Source: Globisporangium splendens
Taxonomy: Eukaryota > Oomycota > Peronosporomycetes > Pythiales > Pythiaceae
DNA length: 64,000 bases
Direction: 5' to 3'
Assembly: GCA_006386115.1 (NCBI GenBank)
Contig: VFIW01000004.1
Span: 806,001-870,000 of the forward strand
In this document: positions 33,455 to 43,260 of the stretch, piece after piece
Layout of the letters: every line of letters begins with the position of its first letter
How positions within the stretch are numbered: position 1 is the first letter of the stretch
Made by a program: the position numbers and the translations under genes
Notes under the pieces: generated by a model
Told to the model about the DNA's origin: nothing
Databases searched by the model: none
Seen by the model: the letters and a program-made list of their open reading frames with translations, nothing else

Positions 33455-34671
33455 ATGGCGTCGCTGACGCAGATGGAGCTGGCGGCGGCGATCCTCGACA
33501 TCGTGCCGCAGATGGACCCACAGGTGGTCACGCTGAGCATCGTCATGGACATGCTCGCGACCCACTTCGGCGTCGATCTCGACGACATCAAGCGCCACCG
33601 CGCCGTGATCAAGACGCTCGTGGTGAGCGGCATCCAGGCACATCACAGCACCAAGGGCGAGAAGAGCGGTAGCGCCAGTGGCAGCGGTAACGATGACGAT
33701 GATGATAAAGAGAACATCGACAGAAGCTCCTCACGGCAGCAGAAGAAGAAGCGCCACGTCCAGGAGAATTCCAAACGGAAACCCGTGCGGCGACCGAATG
33801 TGATCTCGGACGGAAGCGACGAGGAGAGCGAGCAGGAAGAAGAAGGTGATGATGATGGAGACGAGGATCATACTGCGGAAAGCGAGTCGCAGCAGTCGGG
33901 ATCGGACAGCGATGTCGCACCGTCGAAGAAACGCGCAAGGGTGCGTGTGCATTTGCTCTAATTGACCGCATTACTTTTTCTTTGGATCTCGTCCCAATGC
34001 ACGTCTTTAAATGGCGTTTGCAGGGTAAAGTGACGCCTGCGAAGCGGAAGGCGCCATCCTCCAAACAATACATGACCGCGAAAAAGAAAGCGGTGCCCGC
34101 CGTGAAGAAGCCGCAGCGACAAAGCGATCCACCGGGACTCGCATCGCTCAAGGAAATGGCGCGCAGTGCTCGTCTTCTCTCGTACGTGGTTGCCTGCGTA
34201 TCGGGAATTTGTCCAATGCCTCCTTCAGCATCTGTTAACCTCTCTATTTTACTGCCATTCACATATTTTAGACCGCGAATATACGCAGCGCTCAAGAAGT
34301 TAGAATCCGAGTCTGAGCAGGAGGAGTACATTCGCGACCTGCTCCGCGACAGCGGCATCGCGTTCAGCGGGCGCTACCCGCAGAAGCGCGAGATCGATGC
34401 TGTGCGCCGGAAAAAAGACATGGAGAAGGATCTCGAGGGCATCGACACGAGTCTCATCATCCAGGACGACACGAGCAGTCGTTCCCGACGCGCGTCACGG
34501 AGCCGGGTGTCGTACGCTGAGCAGTTGAGGAATCGCGTCGCGTCGGAAGATGACGAAGAGAACGATGGAGCAGCTGCAGACGACAACGCCGAGAAGAAAT
34601 CCGATGAAGACGAAGAAGAGGACGATGATGATGAGTTCGCAGCGAGCGACTCGTCCGAGACCGAGTTCTGA
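33455..34671 (+). CDS. HIRIP3/CHZ-type histone chaperone with DEK-C domain
   Basis: Exons 33455-33940, 34024-34181 and 34272-34671 (introns 83 and 90 nt, GT-AG) give 347 residues. Residues about 5-60 resemble a DEK C-terminal/HIRIP3 N-terminal helical domain (LAAAILDIVPQMDP...LATHFGVDLDDIKRHR). A long acidic and basic low-complexity stretch with KKRAR-like nuclear localisation sequences follows. The C-terminal part has a helical region (LRDSGIAFSGRYPQKREID) and a CHZ-type motif (LEGIDTSLIIQDD), then an Asp/Glu-rich tail. HIRIP3 and yeast Chz1 carry H2A or H2A.Z-H2B dimers; the same nuclear role is expected here. Both exon joins keep the reading frame and remove in-frame stops. The family call rests on motif order, not on a search. 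Confidence 0.75.
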
Positions 34672-34847
34672 GCAGAGACAAAGGAAGTAAAGCGCACATA
34701 TCCACTTACATACCCCTCGTTCAATACAGAAACACACGCACATATCCATTCCGCGCACTGAGAATGGTCCATTTTCGCATGTTGGTTCATTCGGCAATCA
34801 AACTGCAACTCGTACTTAGTCGCCTACATCCAGTACAATGTTAACCG

Positions 34848-34873
34848 GTCCGGTTCAGTTCCCGGTTCAGTCT
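34848..34873. promoter_or_regulatory. Tandem CCGGTTCAGT repeat upstream of uL22 gene
   Basis: CCGGTTCAGT occurs twice within 25 nt (GTCCGGTTCAGTT and CCCGGTTCAGTC), about 210 nt before the ribosomal protein ATG. It could be a promoter element; evidence is only the repetition and position. Confidence 0.3.
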
Positions 34874-35077
34874 CTGCATGTGGGAAGAAAACTCGATAGT
34901 CCGGATAACTTGAGTCCTTCTTATCCGGCGCCATCCCCCTCTGTTTGTCGGCCAATACCTCATCGATTGGTGGTGGGGACGGTCTCTCTCTATAAGGCTG
35001 CTGGAGATTGGTGCTGTGGCCATTGTGCTTCCGAGTCTGCTCGCCAGTTTCTAGAACCCAAACGTGAAGCAAGAATC

Positions 35078-35647
35078 ATGCCATCCTACAGCCAGGAACC
35101 TGAAGATGCTCAGCGCGCGGCCAAGGCCCGCGGCTCCCACTTGCGCGTGCACTTCAAGCACTGCCGCGAAGTCTCGCACGCCATCAAGGGCATGCCTCTG
35201 AACAAGGCCAAGTCGTTCCTCCAGGCCGTCTTGGAGTACAAGCAGGCCGTGCCGTTCACCAAGTTCACTGGTGGCTGCGGCCGCCACGCGCAGGGCAAGT
35301 TGCGCAACGCGCCGGGAGACAAGTGCAAGTGGCCGCAGAAGGCGACCAAGATCATCCTCGACTTGGTCAAGAACGCCGAGGCCAACGCCGAAGTCAAGGG
35401 ACTGGACACTGAGAAGCTGTACATCTCGCACGCGCAGGCCAACGCCGCCATTAAGCAGCGCCGTCGCACCTACCGTGCCCACGGTCGCATTGGACCATAC
35501 ATGGCCAACCCTGCTCACATCGAGTTGATCCTCACCGAGAAGCGCGAGAACGTGCAAAAGGGCGAAGAAACGAAGGAAGTCAAGGTCACGCGCAAGCGTC
35601 AAGCTCAGCTCCGCTTGAAGTCGGGCGGTGGTGTGCCAGCCAACTAA
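35078..35647 (+). CDS. RPL17: 60S ribosomal protein uL22 (L17)
   Basis: A 189-residue protein, close to the 184 residues usual for eukaryotic L17. Diagnostic stretches are [40 protein letters not shown], the Gly/Arg-rich [10 protein letters not shown], and the conserved [15 protein letters not shown] near the C-terminus, which lines the peptide exit tunnel. The start is the ATG at 35078 ([12 protein letters not shown]); the frame is open further upstream but that stretch is low-complexity 5' UTR. No intron is needed in the coding part. It acts in the large cytosolic ribosomal subunit. Confidence 0.95.
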   Translation: MPSYSQEPEDAQRAAKARGSHLRVHFKHCREVSHAIKGMPLNKAKSFLQAVLEYKQAVPFTKFTGGCGRHAQGKLRNAPGDKCKWPQKATKIILDLVKNAEANAEVKGLDTEKLYISHAQANAAIKQRRRTYRAHGRIGPYMANPAHIELILTEKRENVQKGEETKEVKVTRKRQAQLRLKSGGGVPAN

Positions 35648-35749
35648 GTTTACAGATCAACGTCCGTCGACTGTAGATGATGCGAGGGGTTACGGAAAGC
35701 TCGGTAAACAGCTTTTTAATAAATCCTTGCAGTGAATGGGTTCAACAGA

Positions 35750-36532
35750 CTACTGGTTCGCGTGTTCTCCAAGACTGTGCAGGGCAGAGGCACGACTCTC
35801 TTCGTTTTCTTCTTCCTCGTGCGTGTTGTGTGTCCTGGCTGCAGGTGCTGAGGGTACGAGGCAAAGAGCGAACAAGCGAAAGTGAACAGGTAAGAAGTGT
35901 GTGTTGTGCGTGCAGTTAAATATTCCACGTGTCAGAGCGTCAAGGTACGACGATTGAGATTTTTGGCTGTCTTGATTTTCCGGTTCCGAACAAGCCCGGG
36001 CTTCCTGCTTGCCGGTGCAGCTGCTGTGGTACGTCAAGAGCGATTGATTCCGATCATATCCAGCAGCGAGGACGATGTCGCTGACAAACGCACGGCTTCC
36101 AGTGGCGAAGACGACCGACCGCAATAAGTCGATCCAGGCGCGGATCCACTGAAGCGACGGGAAGTGCACGACCCAGACTTGCAGCATGCGCGGATCCTGG
36201 ATGGTCATCCACCACCTGCGCGTGCCATCGCGGTCGATCTCTTCGACCGACGTCACGAGGCTGATGTCGTGGATGCGCATCACGCGCTTGTACTTGGCGT
36301 AGTGGAGCACGTGACGCACTTGGTCGAGCTCCAGGAGCTGCCGTTGCATCTTCATCTCGGGAAAGAAAAAGCCCACGGGCTCTTCGATGAGGATCCATTC
36401 CGAGCCTACTGCTGTCGTTGCTTCTTCTTCCTCCTCATGCTTTTGATTGCTGCTCTCTGTTGACTCGAAGGGCTCACTGTTCTTTCCAGCCCCACCAGTT
36501 CCTTGTGTCCATCGTGTGAAAAATGTCGCCAT
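35750..36532 (-). CDS. PH-domain-like protein, unknown role
   Basis: A frame of 260 residues starting at ATG 36532 (MATFFTRWTQGT). After an acidic linker it contains about 100 residues with the look of a PH or GRAM-type fold: WILIEEPVGFFF, LDQVRHVLHYAKYKRVMRIHDIS, RRWWMTIQDPRMLQVWVVHF, ending in an amphipathic helix FPSLQWIRAWIDLLRSVV as PH domains do. The remaining C-terminal 80 residues (after about 36060) are less protein-like and could be read-through past an unrecognised splice site. PH domains bind phosphoinositides or proteins at membranes; a specific function cannot be given. It is convergent with the uL22 gene. Confidence 0.55.
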   Translation of the reverse strand: MATFFTRWTQGTGGAGKNSEPFESTESSNQKHEEEEEATTAVGSEWILIEEPVGFFFPEMKMQRQLLELDQVRHVLHYAKYKRVMRIHDISLVTSVEEIDRDGTRRWWMTIQDPRMLQVWVVHFPSLQWIRAWIDLLRSVVFATGSRAFVSDIVLAAGYDRNQSLLTYHSSCTGKQEARACSEPENQDSQKSQSSYLDALTRGIFNCTHNTHFLPVHFRLFALCLVPSAPAARTHNTHEEEENEESRASALHSLGEHANQ

Positions 36533-37065
36533 GCTTTCTTGTCACTGAAGGCTTTTGCAAAATGGCTGTATTTTCACTTGGAGGAACATGCAGCCTAGGC
36601 TGTTGATTATGAATGTAAGGCATTGATAGACCAGATACATCGTTCAACAACCACACACACATATACACGCACATAATCGCTTCTCGCGCATCACCTTGCG
36701 CATCTTTTCGAGGATCAGAAGGTCAAGACGATGGTGCGACCAGGACTAGGTAGTTAAATAGCTATTCTTTGCCAATCCAAGTCAATCCGAAATTTTCGGT
36801 TTATGCGCGTATCTTGCTCCAAAATAGCTCTATAAAATGGCTGTGGGGGAGTCTTCTTCTTCGCGCCATACGGTCGTACCCGGCACCACAAGTGCACAGA
36901 GGCAATAGACGCTGCATCAACAAAAGCAGCGCACATGATCAAGGTCAGAAAGCTCATCACATGTCAACTTGGAGATGATACCCCCCCCACATTTGTCACT
37001 CTTTAGCTGAACAATTAGCGTGGTCCACTTCATAATTTGACGTACCAAATGGAGCGGTACACTTG
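36533..37065. other. Intergenic region between divergent PH-like and MSH6 genes
   Basis: No gene seen. It likely contains the promoters of both neighbours. Confidence 0.6.
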
Positions 37066-37094
37066 TTTTGGCGCGCTATTTTTTGCGCGGGAAA
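37066..37094 (+). promoter_or_regulatory. Paired inverted E2F/DP-like sites before MSH6
   Basis: TTTTGGCGCG (37066-37075) and GCGCGGGAAA (37085-37094) are two E2F-type elements (TTTSSCGC on opposite strands) 9 nt apart, about 105 nt before the MSH6 ATG. An inverted CCAAT box (ATTGG) follows near 37149. E2F control of MSH6 is known in animals and plants; here it is inferred from the sites. Confidence 0.6.
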
Positions 37095-37197
37095 CAAGCT
37101 CATCCTAGTTGGTGGAACCCGTGTTCCCCAGAAGTTCAAGCGCGCGCCATTGGCCCTTTGGAACGCGCTTGGATCGACAGAGAGGAAAAGGAGCGCC

Positions 37198-40100
37198 ATG
37201 GCGAAGCCCAAGCAGCAGAAGACGCTGCTGAGCTTCTTCAGCTCGCCGCCGAACGCTGCGGCCAAGAAGCCCGCGGCGACGCCCACCAGCGCCAGCAGCA
37301 GCGCAAAGTCCAAGCAGAAGGCAACACCAAACACGAACAGCGCGTCGAAAGCAACAGCGAAAAAGGAGGAGAAGGATGCAAATACACGCAAGCGGATTGA
37401 CTTTTCGCCAACGTTGAAGAAACCCAGCGACGGAGATGATGCGGGTGGAGACGACGTGGTGATGCAGGGGTCGGATGTGGTTTCTAGTAAAAGCGGCTCG
37501 AAGCGCAAGGCGTATGAGGATTTCCTTGGTACGGACTCGGAGGAAGAAGAGGAGAGTGCCAGTGCTGCTAAGAAAGCGGAGAGCAAGGCAGTGAGTCAGC
37601 CACCAAAGCAAGTACGTCGCACGCCGACCAAGGTGATCGTAGACGATGACAACAGCGATTCGGACGCTGCTGCGACCCCCCAAAAGCGCATACGGCGAAA
37701 AAGAATCACAAACAACGTTATCAGTAGTGATGACGACGAGGAGGAGTGGGATCCGAAGGGTGCCAAGGGAGGAGATGATGGAGACAACGACAACGATTCC
37801 GAGTTCAGTGCCGATGCGAGCGACGGCACCGACGATGATGACGAAGATGACGACGATGAGGAAGAAGAAGACGACGACGACGAACCAGTGCGGCCAGCGA
37901 AGCGACGAAAAGCGAGTGTGACACCAACGAAACCAGCTGCAAAAAAGTCGGTACCAGCAAAGAAAACGGGGGCATTCCTGTCTCCACCTCCATCGTCAAT
38001 CAAGAAAAGCGCCACAACACCATCGTCGTCGGCAAAGAAATCTCCGGGTGCTGGTGCTTCCTTGGATGTGTTGAACGGAGGAGGCGATGCTGCCGCTGCT
38101 CTTGGGACAGGTACTCACATCCATGATTCGCTCCCGTTTTTACATGAAAAGCGTCGTGACATCAATGGAAACCCACCGGACTCGCCCGACTACGACCCGC
38201 GAACGCTGTATGTACCTCCTGAGTTCATTAAGAAAGAGACTCCTGCGATGGTGCAATGGTGGGAGGTCAAGTCGCGCAACATGGACACCGTACTGTTCTT
38301 CAAAGTGGGCAAGTTCTACGAACTGTTCCACATGGACGCCGACGTTGGCTTCAAGGAGCTGAATTTGATTTACATGAAAGGCGACAAAGCACACTCTGGA
38401 TTTCCCGAGATCGCGTACTCAAAGATGTCGTCCCAGCTTGTCGAGAAAGGGTACCGCGTTGCCCGCGTGGAACAGACCGAGACCCCAGAGATGATGAAAG
38501 AACGGAATGCTGGCTCCGCGACTAAGGCCAAGGTCGTGCGTCGCGAGATCTGCTCGCTATTGTCTGTCGGGACCAACACAAACAGTTTCTTGGATGCCCC
38601 GATCTCGTCGCAGGAACAAGTCTCGCGGAAACTGGTCGCAGTGAAAGAGGATTGGGATGCAGCGTTGAAATCGCTTCGTTTCGGGATCTGCATGATCGAC
38701 TCGTCGACAGGAGCGTTCCACTTGGCGGAATTTGACGATACCGAGCAGCGCGATCGCTTGAAGACTCTGTTTGCGCAATTTCACGTCGTTGAGATCGTCA
38801 ATGAACGCGGAGGGCTCTCGGCCGATACGAAGATGGTACTGAAGCACGCTGCGCCAGCGGCGATTCGCAGTGAACTCCGCGTGAGTAACGAGTTCTGGGA
38901 TGCGTCGCGCACGATTGACGAGATTGAGCGGGCGGGATACTTCGAGGAGAGTGGTTGGCCTGCTGACGTGCTTCATTTCCTCGAAATGGACAAGACCGTC
39001 AAGCCCGACGGTCAGCTCGCTATTAGTGCGCTCGGAGGCTGCATCTGGCATCTGCGACGCAGCATCATCGACCAAGAGCTGCTCTCGCTTTGCAACTTCA
39101 GTCGATACAAACCAGCCGACGAGGAAGCGCGTGAGCAGCGCGAAAACGCGGGAGCTCTTGCGACGTCCAGGGCTGAGTTGAGTCAGCATTTTGTCGTGCT
39201 CGACTCGCAAACCATCCAGAATCTCGAGATTCTCACCAACAACTTCAACGGATCGCGCGCTGGGTCGTTGATTGATATCATGGACAAAACGGTGACAAGC
39301 TTCGGGAAGCGTATGTTCCAGGAATGGGTCGTCAAGCCGTTGTGCAAGGTCTCAGAGATCAATGAGCGATTGGACGCGGTCGACGAATTGGGGCAGCAGC
39401 ATGAGTTGATGACTGAAGTGCGCGAATATTTGCGGAAATTGCCTGACCTGGAGCGTCTTCTGTCGCGTATTCACGCGTTGGGATCGGCGCACAGGTCAAA
39501 GGAGCATCCAGATAGTCGAGCTATCATGTACGAATCCAACACGTACAACATTCGCAAGATTCGAGATTTCGTGGCCGTGCTCAATGGCTTTGACGTTGCC
39601 ATGGAGCTTGTGCAAGGCTATGGAGCGCGGTTTAGTCAATTCACATCGCCAATCCTGCAGGGAATTCTGAAGACGCGTGCTTCAAGTGACGAAGAAGAAG
39701 CTCCCAGGACAAACTCGTTGAAACTCGGCCATTTCCCTGACTTGCGCGCGAAACTCGAGTTTTTCCAGCGCAGTTTTGATCACTCAGTTGCTCAGAAGAG
39801 CGGTGTGATCGTGCCACCAGAAGGGTTTGACCCCGAGTACGACGACGCATGTGCAGATATTGTACGCGTTGAAGGGGAGCTGCAGGAATATTTGTTAGAA
39901 CAGCGGACAGCGTTGCGTTGCAAACAGATCGTGTACTGGGGTACGAAGAAAGATGATCGGTTCCAGTTGGAGGTGCCAGAGAGTGCCGTGAGTTCGAGAC
40001 AGCCGAAAGAGTACGAACTGAAGTCACGGAAAAAGGGGTACAAACGGTTCCACACGCCCACGATCCGAGGGCTCTTGGCGCAGCTCGTAGCGGCAGAAAC

Positions 40101-41136
40101 GCGGAAGGAAGAAGCCTTGAAGGACCAGATGCGCAAAGTGTTTCACCGATTTGACGAAGACTACAAGTATTGGATGAAGGCCGTGCAGTGTCTCGCGGTG
40201 CTCGATTGCCTGCTCAGCTTAGCGCTCGTGAGTAGTCAAAGCGACGGGTACACGAAACCCAAGATCGTGTCTGCTGCAGTGGGGAACAACGGAGTTCCGT
40301 TCATCGACATTGAAGAAGGCGTGCACCCGTGCGTCGCGGCGACGTTTGATGGCGATTTTATTCCGAATGATGCCCAGTTGGGGGTCTCGGGCCAAGGCCA
40401 AATGGTTCTCCTGAGTGGGCCAAACATGGGTGGCAAATCGACTCTGCTGCGCCAGACATGTGTGCTCGCACTCATGGCGCAGATCGGCTGCTTTGTGCCT
40501 GCCCAGAAATGCCGCATGAGTCCAGTGGATCGCATTTTCACGCGTATCGGTGCCTCTGATCGTATCCTCGCGGGTCAGAGTACGCTATACGTCGAACTCG
40601 CTGAGACTGCGACGATCCTCAACCACGCGACCAGCCACTCGCTCGTGATCTTGGATGAATTGGGCCGCGGAACGTCCACATTTGATGGCACAGCGATCGC
40701 GTATTCGGTGGTGGAGCATTTGCTTCGCGAAATTCGTTGCCGTTCGATGTTCGCGACCCACTACCACTCGCTCGTGGAGGAATACGCTGAGCACGAGCAA
40801 GTGTCTTTGGGTCACATGGGGTGCATTGTGGACCCCGAAAACGACCGGAAGGTGACATTCCTATACAAATTAGAGGAAGGGATGTGCCCGAAGAGTTACG
40901 GCATCAACGTCGCGATGCTGGCCAAGTTGCCCGACGAAGTGATTGAATGCGCGGCCCGCAAATCCACACAATTCGAGCAATCGCTGCTGGCAAAAGCTCG
41001 TGCGGCAACAGGAGGAGACAAAGTGGACGCCGGAGAGATCGTCGCTCAAGTGCAGCAGCTCTTGGAGCAAGACAAGGAGGTCGACATTGAGAAGCTCACC
41101 GCACTGTGGCGCACGATCCAAGCGCGCGTCAGGTAG
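37198..41136 (+). CDS. MSH6: DNA mismatch repair protein MSH6
   Basis: A 1312-residue intronless protein. The chosen start (MAKPKQQKTLLSFFSS) begins with a PIP box that binds PCNA, as in other MSH6 proteins; upstream in-frame codons are not protein-like. A long acidic, nuclear-type N-terminal region (to about residue 330) is followed by the MutS core: mismatch-reading FYE motif in KVGKFYELFHMD (about residues 369-380), connector, lever and clamp domains, then the ATPase with Walker A GPNMGGKSTLLRQT (about 1073-1086), Walker B/signature LDELGRGTSTFDG (about 1151-1163) and FATHYHSL. MSH6 pairs with MSH2 (MutS-alpha) in the nucleus to find base mismatches and small loops. No PWWP domain is seen. 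Length is close to human MSH6 (1360). Confidence 0.97.
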   Translation: MAKPKQQKTLLSFFSSPPNAAAKKPAATPTSASSSAKSKQKATPNTNSASKATAKKEEKDANTRKRIDFSPTLKKPSDGDDAGGDDVVMQGSDVVSSKSGSKRKAYEDFLGTDSEEEEESASAAKKAESKAVSQPPKQVRRTPTKVIVDDDNSDSDAAATPQKRIRRKRITNNVISSDDDEEEWDPKGAKGGDDGDNDNDSEFSADASDGTDDDDEDDDDEEEEDDDDEPVRPAKRRKASVTPTKPAAKKSVPAKKTGAFLSPPPSSIKKSATTPSSSAKKSPGAGASLDVLNGGGDAAAALGTGTHIHDSLPFLHEKRRDINGNPPDSPDYDPRTLYVPPEFIKKETPAMVQWWEVKSRNMDTVLFFKVGKFYELFHMDADVGFKELNLIYMKGDKAHSGFPEIAYSKMSSQLVEKGYRVARVEQTETPEMMKERNAGSATKAKVVRREICSLLSVGTNTNSFLDAPISSQEQVSRKLVAVKEDWDAALKSLRFGICMIDSSTGAFHLAEFDDTEQRDRLKTLFAQFHVVEIVNERGGLSADTKMVLKHAAPAAIRSELRVSNEFWDASRTIDEIERAGYFEESGWPADVLHFLEMDKTVKPDGQLAISALGGCIWHLRRSIIDQELLSLCNFSRYKPADEEAREQRENAGALATSRAELSQHFVVLDSQTIQNLEILTNNFNGSRAGSLIDIMDKTVTSFGKRMFQEWVVKPLCKVSEINERLDAVDELGQQHELMTEVREYLRKLPDLERLLSRIHALGSAHRSKEHPDSRAIMYESNTYNIRKIRDFVAVLNGFDVAMELVQGYGARFSQFTSPILQGILKTRASSDEEEAPRTNSLKLGHFPDLRAKLEFFQRSFDHSVAQKSGVIVPPEGFDPEYDDACADIVRVEGELQEYLLEQRTALRCKQIVYWGTKKDDRFQLEVPESAVSSRQPKEYELKSRKKGYKRFHTPTIRGLLAQLVAAETRKEEALKDQMRKVFHRFDEDYKYWMKAVQCLAVLDCLLSLALVSSQSDGYTKPKIVSAAVGNNGVPFIDIEEGVHPCVAATFDGDFIPNDAQLGVSGQGQMVLLSGPNMGGKSTLLRQTCVLALMAQIGCFVPAQKCRMSPVDRIFTRIGASDRILAGQSTLYVELAETATILNHATSHSLVILDELGRGTSTFDGTAIAYSVVEHLLREIRCRSMFATHYHSLVEEYAEHEQVSLGHMGCIVDPENDRKVTFLYKLEEGMCPKSYGINVAMLAKLPDEVIECAARKSTQFEQSLLAKARAATGGDKVDAGEIVAQVQQLLEQDKEVDIEKLTALWRTIQARVR

Positions 41137-41580
41137 AAATTTGTATTAGCTGTTTGTGAATGCTTTTTCCGCTTGTGTGTTCGTATGCAACTAACTGCTC
41201 CATCGTGTAAGACAAACCGAGAAAGCACAAGTGCGCATTAGACTCAGCTTGTGAGTGATCTTTGCACCAAACTTTCATTTTTTGAGGGATGGTGAGAAAA
41301 CGTGAAAGTAAGTTGGCTTGCTAGCAACGGGTGTGCATGTGTGTGTGCAAGAGGAAGGTGTGACAACGTTTGGCACGTGGAAGCTTTCAGGAAATCAATT
41401 CAACAAACGCGGAGCTTATGAGTGTGCATGAGGTGTTTTTACTGAATGAATGCGCAGACGTGAACTTGGACAAATGGATGCGTATTTCTGGTCTTTTGTT
41501 TCAAAGGGTAAGGAAGAAATGGAATAAACATGTGCAAGGTGACACGTGAGCCGAATACAAGATAGGGATCGTGAACGTTC
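41137..41580. other. Intergenic region, no gene seen
   Basis: 3' flanks of MSH6 and of the convergent Cys-module protein. Only a TG-rich stretch near 41330-41350. Confidence 0.6.
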
Positions 41581-42339
41581 TCACGTTTCAACTTGGACTT
41601 CGGCGCTGCTGCAAATGATTCCTGATCGAACCTTGTACACCACACGCCTGACTCCGACGACAAGCATCACGACCACGGCGATGATGCCGATGGCTGCAGC
41701 GATACCCACAGCGTACTAGAATGGACTCAAGACCAACTTGTGCTCGACAGTCGGCTCCGACTGCGATGAAGACAACTTCACGGACGCTGCTCGCATCTTC
41801 ATCATGTCAGATATGACCTCTAGAGTTGTGCGCGGGCACGACAGATAGTTCCTGGACTTGTTCGTCTCCCACTTCTTGCACAGACGACACTGACGGGACG
41901 GGATGCACCCAGTACCACCCCTCACGCAAAGCGGATCGTAGTACATCGAAATTCCATTTAAGCTGTCGCTAAGGGGGACTCTCGGGCATGTTGGAGCTGG
42001 TGTCGGTGTTGATGATGGTGTTGGTTCGGGCGTCGGCAATGGCGTCGGCGTAGGCGGCGGTGTTGACGTGGGTGCTAGCGTTGGCACGACAGCTGAAGGG
42101 CAATCGTAGAGGTTTTTCGATTGCGGCGTAATCGTGATCTTGCAGTACATGCAGTTTTTGGCGAAGCAGCCTACACCCCTGGATAAGGTGACGGGACATG
42201 TCACGACATCCAATTGCCTTTCAACCAGATTGGGCACGGCCAGTGCCGGAGAAAGCAGCGCGGCATGGATAGCACTAAACGCGAGGACCTTGAGCCACGT
42301 CGGGCGAGTTGCCTTTAGTCGTTTCCCGGATTTCACCAT
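41581..42339 (-). pseudogene. Cys-module mucin-like surface protein, copy A, stop before the membrane anchor
   Basis: From ATG 42339 (MVKSGKRLKATRPTW) the protein has a hydrophobic signal segment (WLKVLAFSAIHAALL) and a first, shortened Cys module (CFAKNCMYCKITITPQS). A Thr/Pro linker (TPLPTPEPTPSSTP) comes next, then a second module (CIPSRQCRLCKKWET). A TAG at 41716-41718 follows LVLSPF. In the same phase beyond it come YAVGIAAAIGIIAVVVMLVV, a transmembrane helix, and a short basic tail (VRRVVYKVRSG) ending with TGA at 41581. Paralogs have KWAFG at the position of PF-stop-YAVG, so TGG to TAG is the likely change. As it stands the product would be secreted, not anchored. Start choice: the upstream Met at 42408 lies outside the conserved N-terminus. 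Confidence 0.65.
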
Positions 42340-42408
42340 GTTAAATTGCGTGTCGAGCGTTCGCAACCCGGTTCTCGACTTGGATTGAGACTCGTTGTCT
42401 GCAAGCAC

Positions 42409-43260
42409 GAAGAAAAGGAAATGGTGAAAAGTCTCGAAGGCAAAGATTTACGAGCGCCATCGACCACCGCCAGGCAAAGTCCTGGAAGAGAAGAGGTGTG
42501 CCATTCGTAGCCACTGGTCGATGCCTCATTGCTTTCAACGGCTAGCAGCCTCATGCTGGTGTCGGTTTCCAGTCTGATGACTAGGCAGCCGCCTTTCTCT
42601 AAATCACGAAACGCAACCCCAGGACTCCTTGTTCTACGGCATGTTAGTCGAATCAATAACAGCTCAGCATATGCAGGACATACATTGTTGCATGTACACC
42701 CAAGGGGATCGGTTGCCCAGACTCAGGTCTGTTTTTTTCTCTCTGCATGCTCAAAAACGGCTTAGTGTCCTTGCAAACGACTTGGGGCGGTTTCTGGGAA
42801 TACGTCGAGACTTGAGTGCTTGCGCGGGATCACGGCGACTTTTCCCTCTTGTCGTATGTGCTGACGGTTTCTCATTCGCACTATTCCGTTCGCAAAACTT
42901 GAGATACTCGCGCCTTCTAAGGACAACCTTTAACGGGACTGGCATCTCATCCGCCATCTGCCACACGTGACCACTTCCAGCGTGATGTTTTCTTGGGTGC
43001 AGGCTCTCGACTCTCATCCCACTCGCTCATTTACCGCGCTTTGTTCGGCAACCAACTCGTTCGAAATCGTCGGACTAGCATCTTGTGGCTACATTTGAGA
43101 TGGAGTGATGGTCCTTTGCACCAAGCAGTAATCGCATAACAGAGGCTTTTTCTATTCGATTATGCAGGTATCACAGTACCTTCTCCATTGTGTCCACCCA
43201 TCATCTGTTTTTTTTGACTGGGTGACTGGGACCAGTGGTTGGCACATCCAAAAACTGAAA
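42409..43260. other. Intergenic region between divergent genes
   Basis: Upstream regions of copy A (minus) and of the JmjC gene (plus). No convincing gene. Confidence 0.55.

Noticed and set aside
34838..35077. N-terminal extension of uL22 from an upstream ATG at 34838
   Set aside because: The extension is not ribosomal-protein-like, and the ATG at 35078 gives the normal family length.
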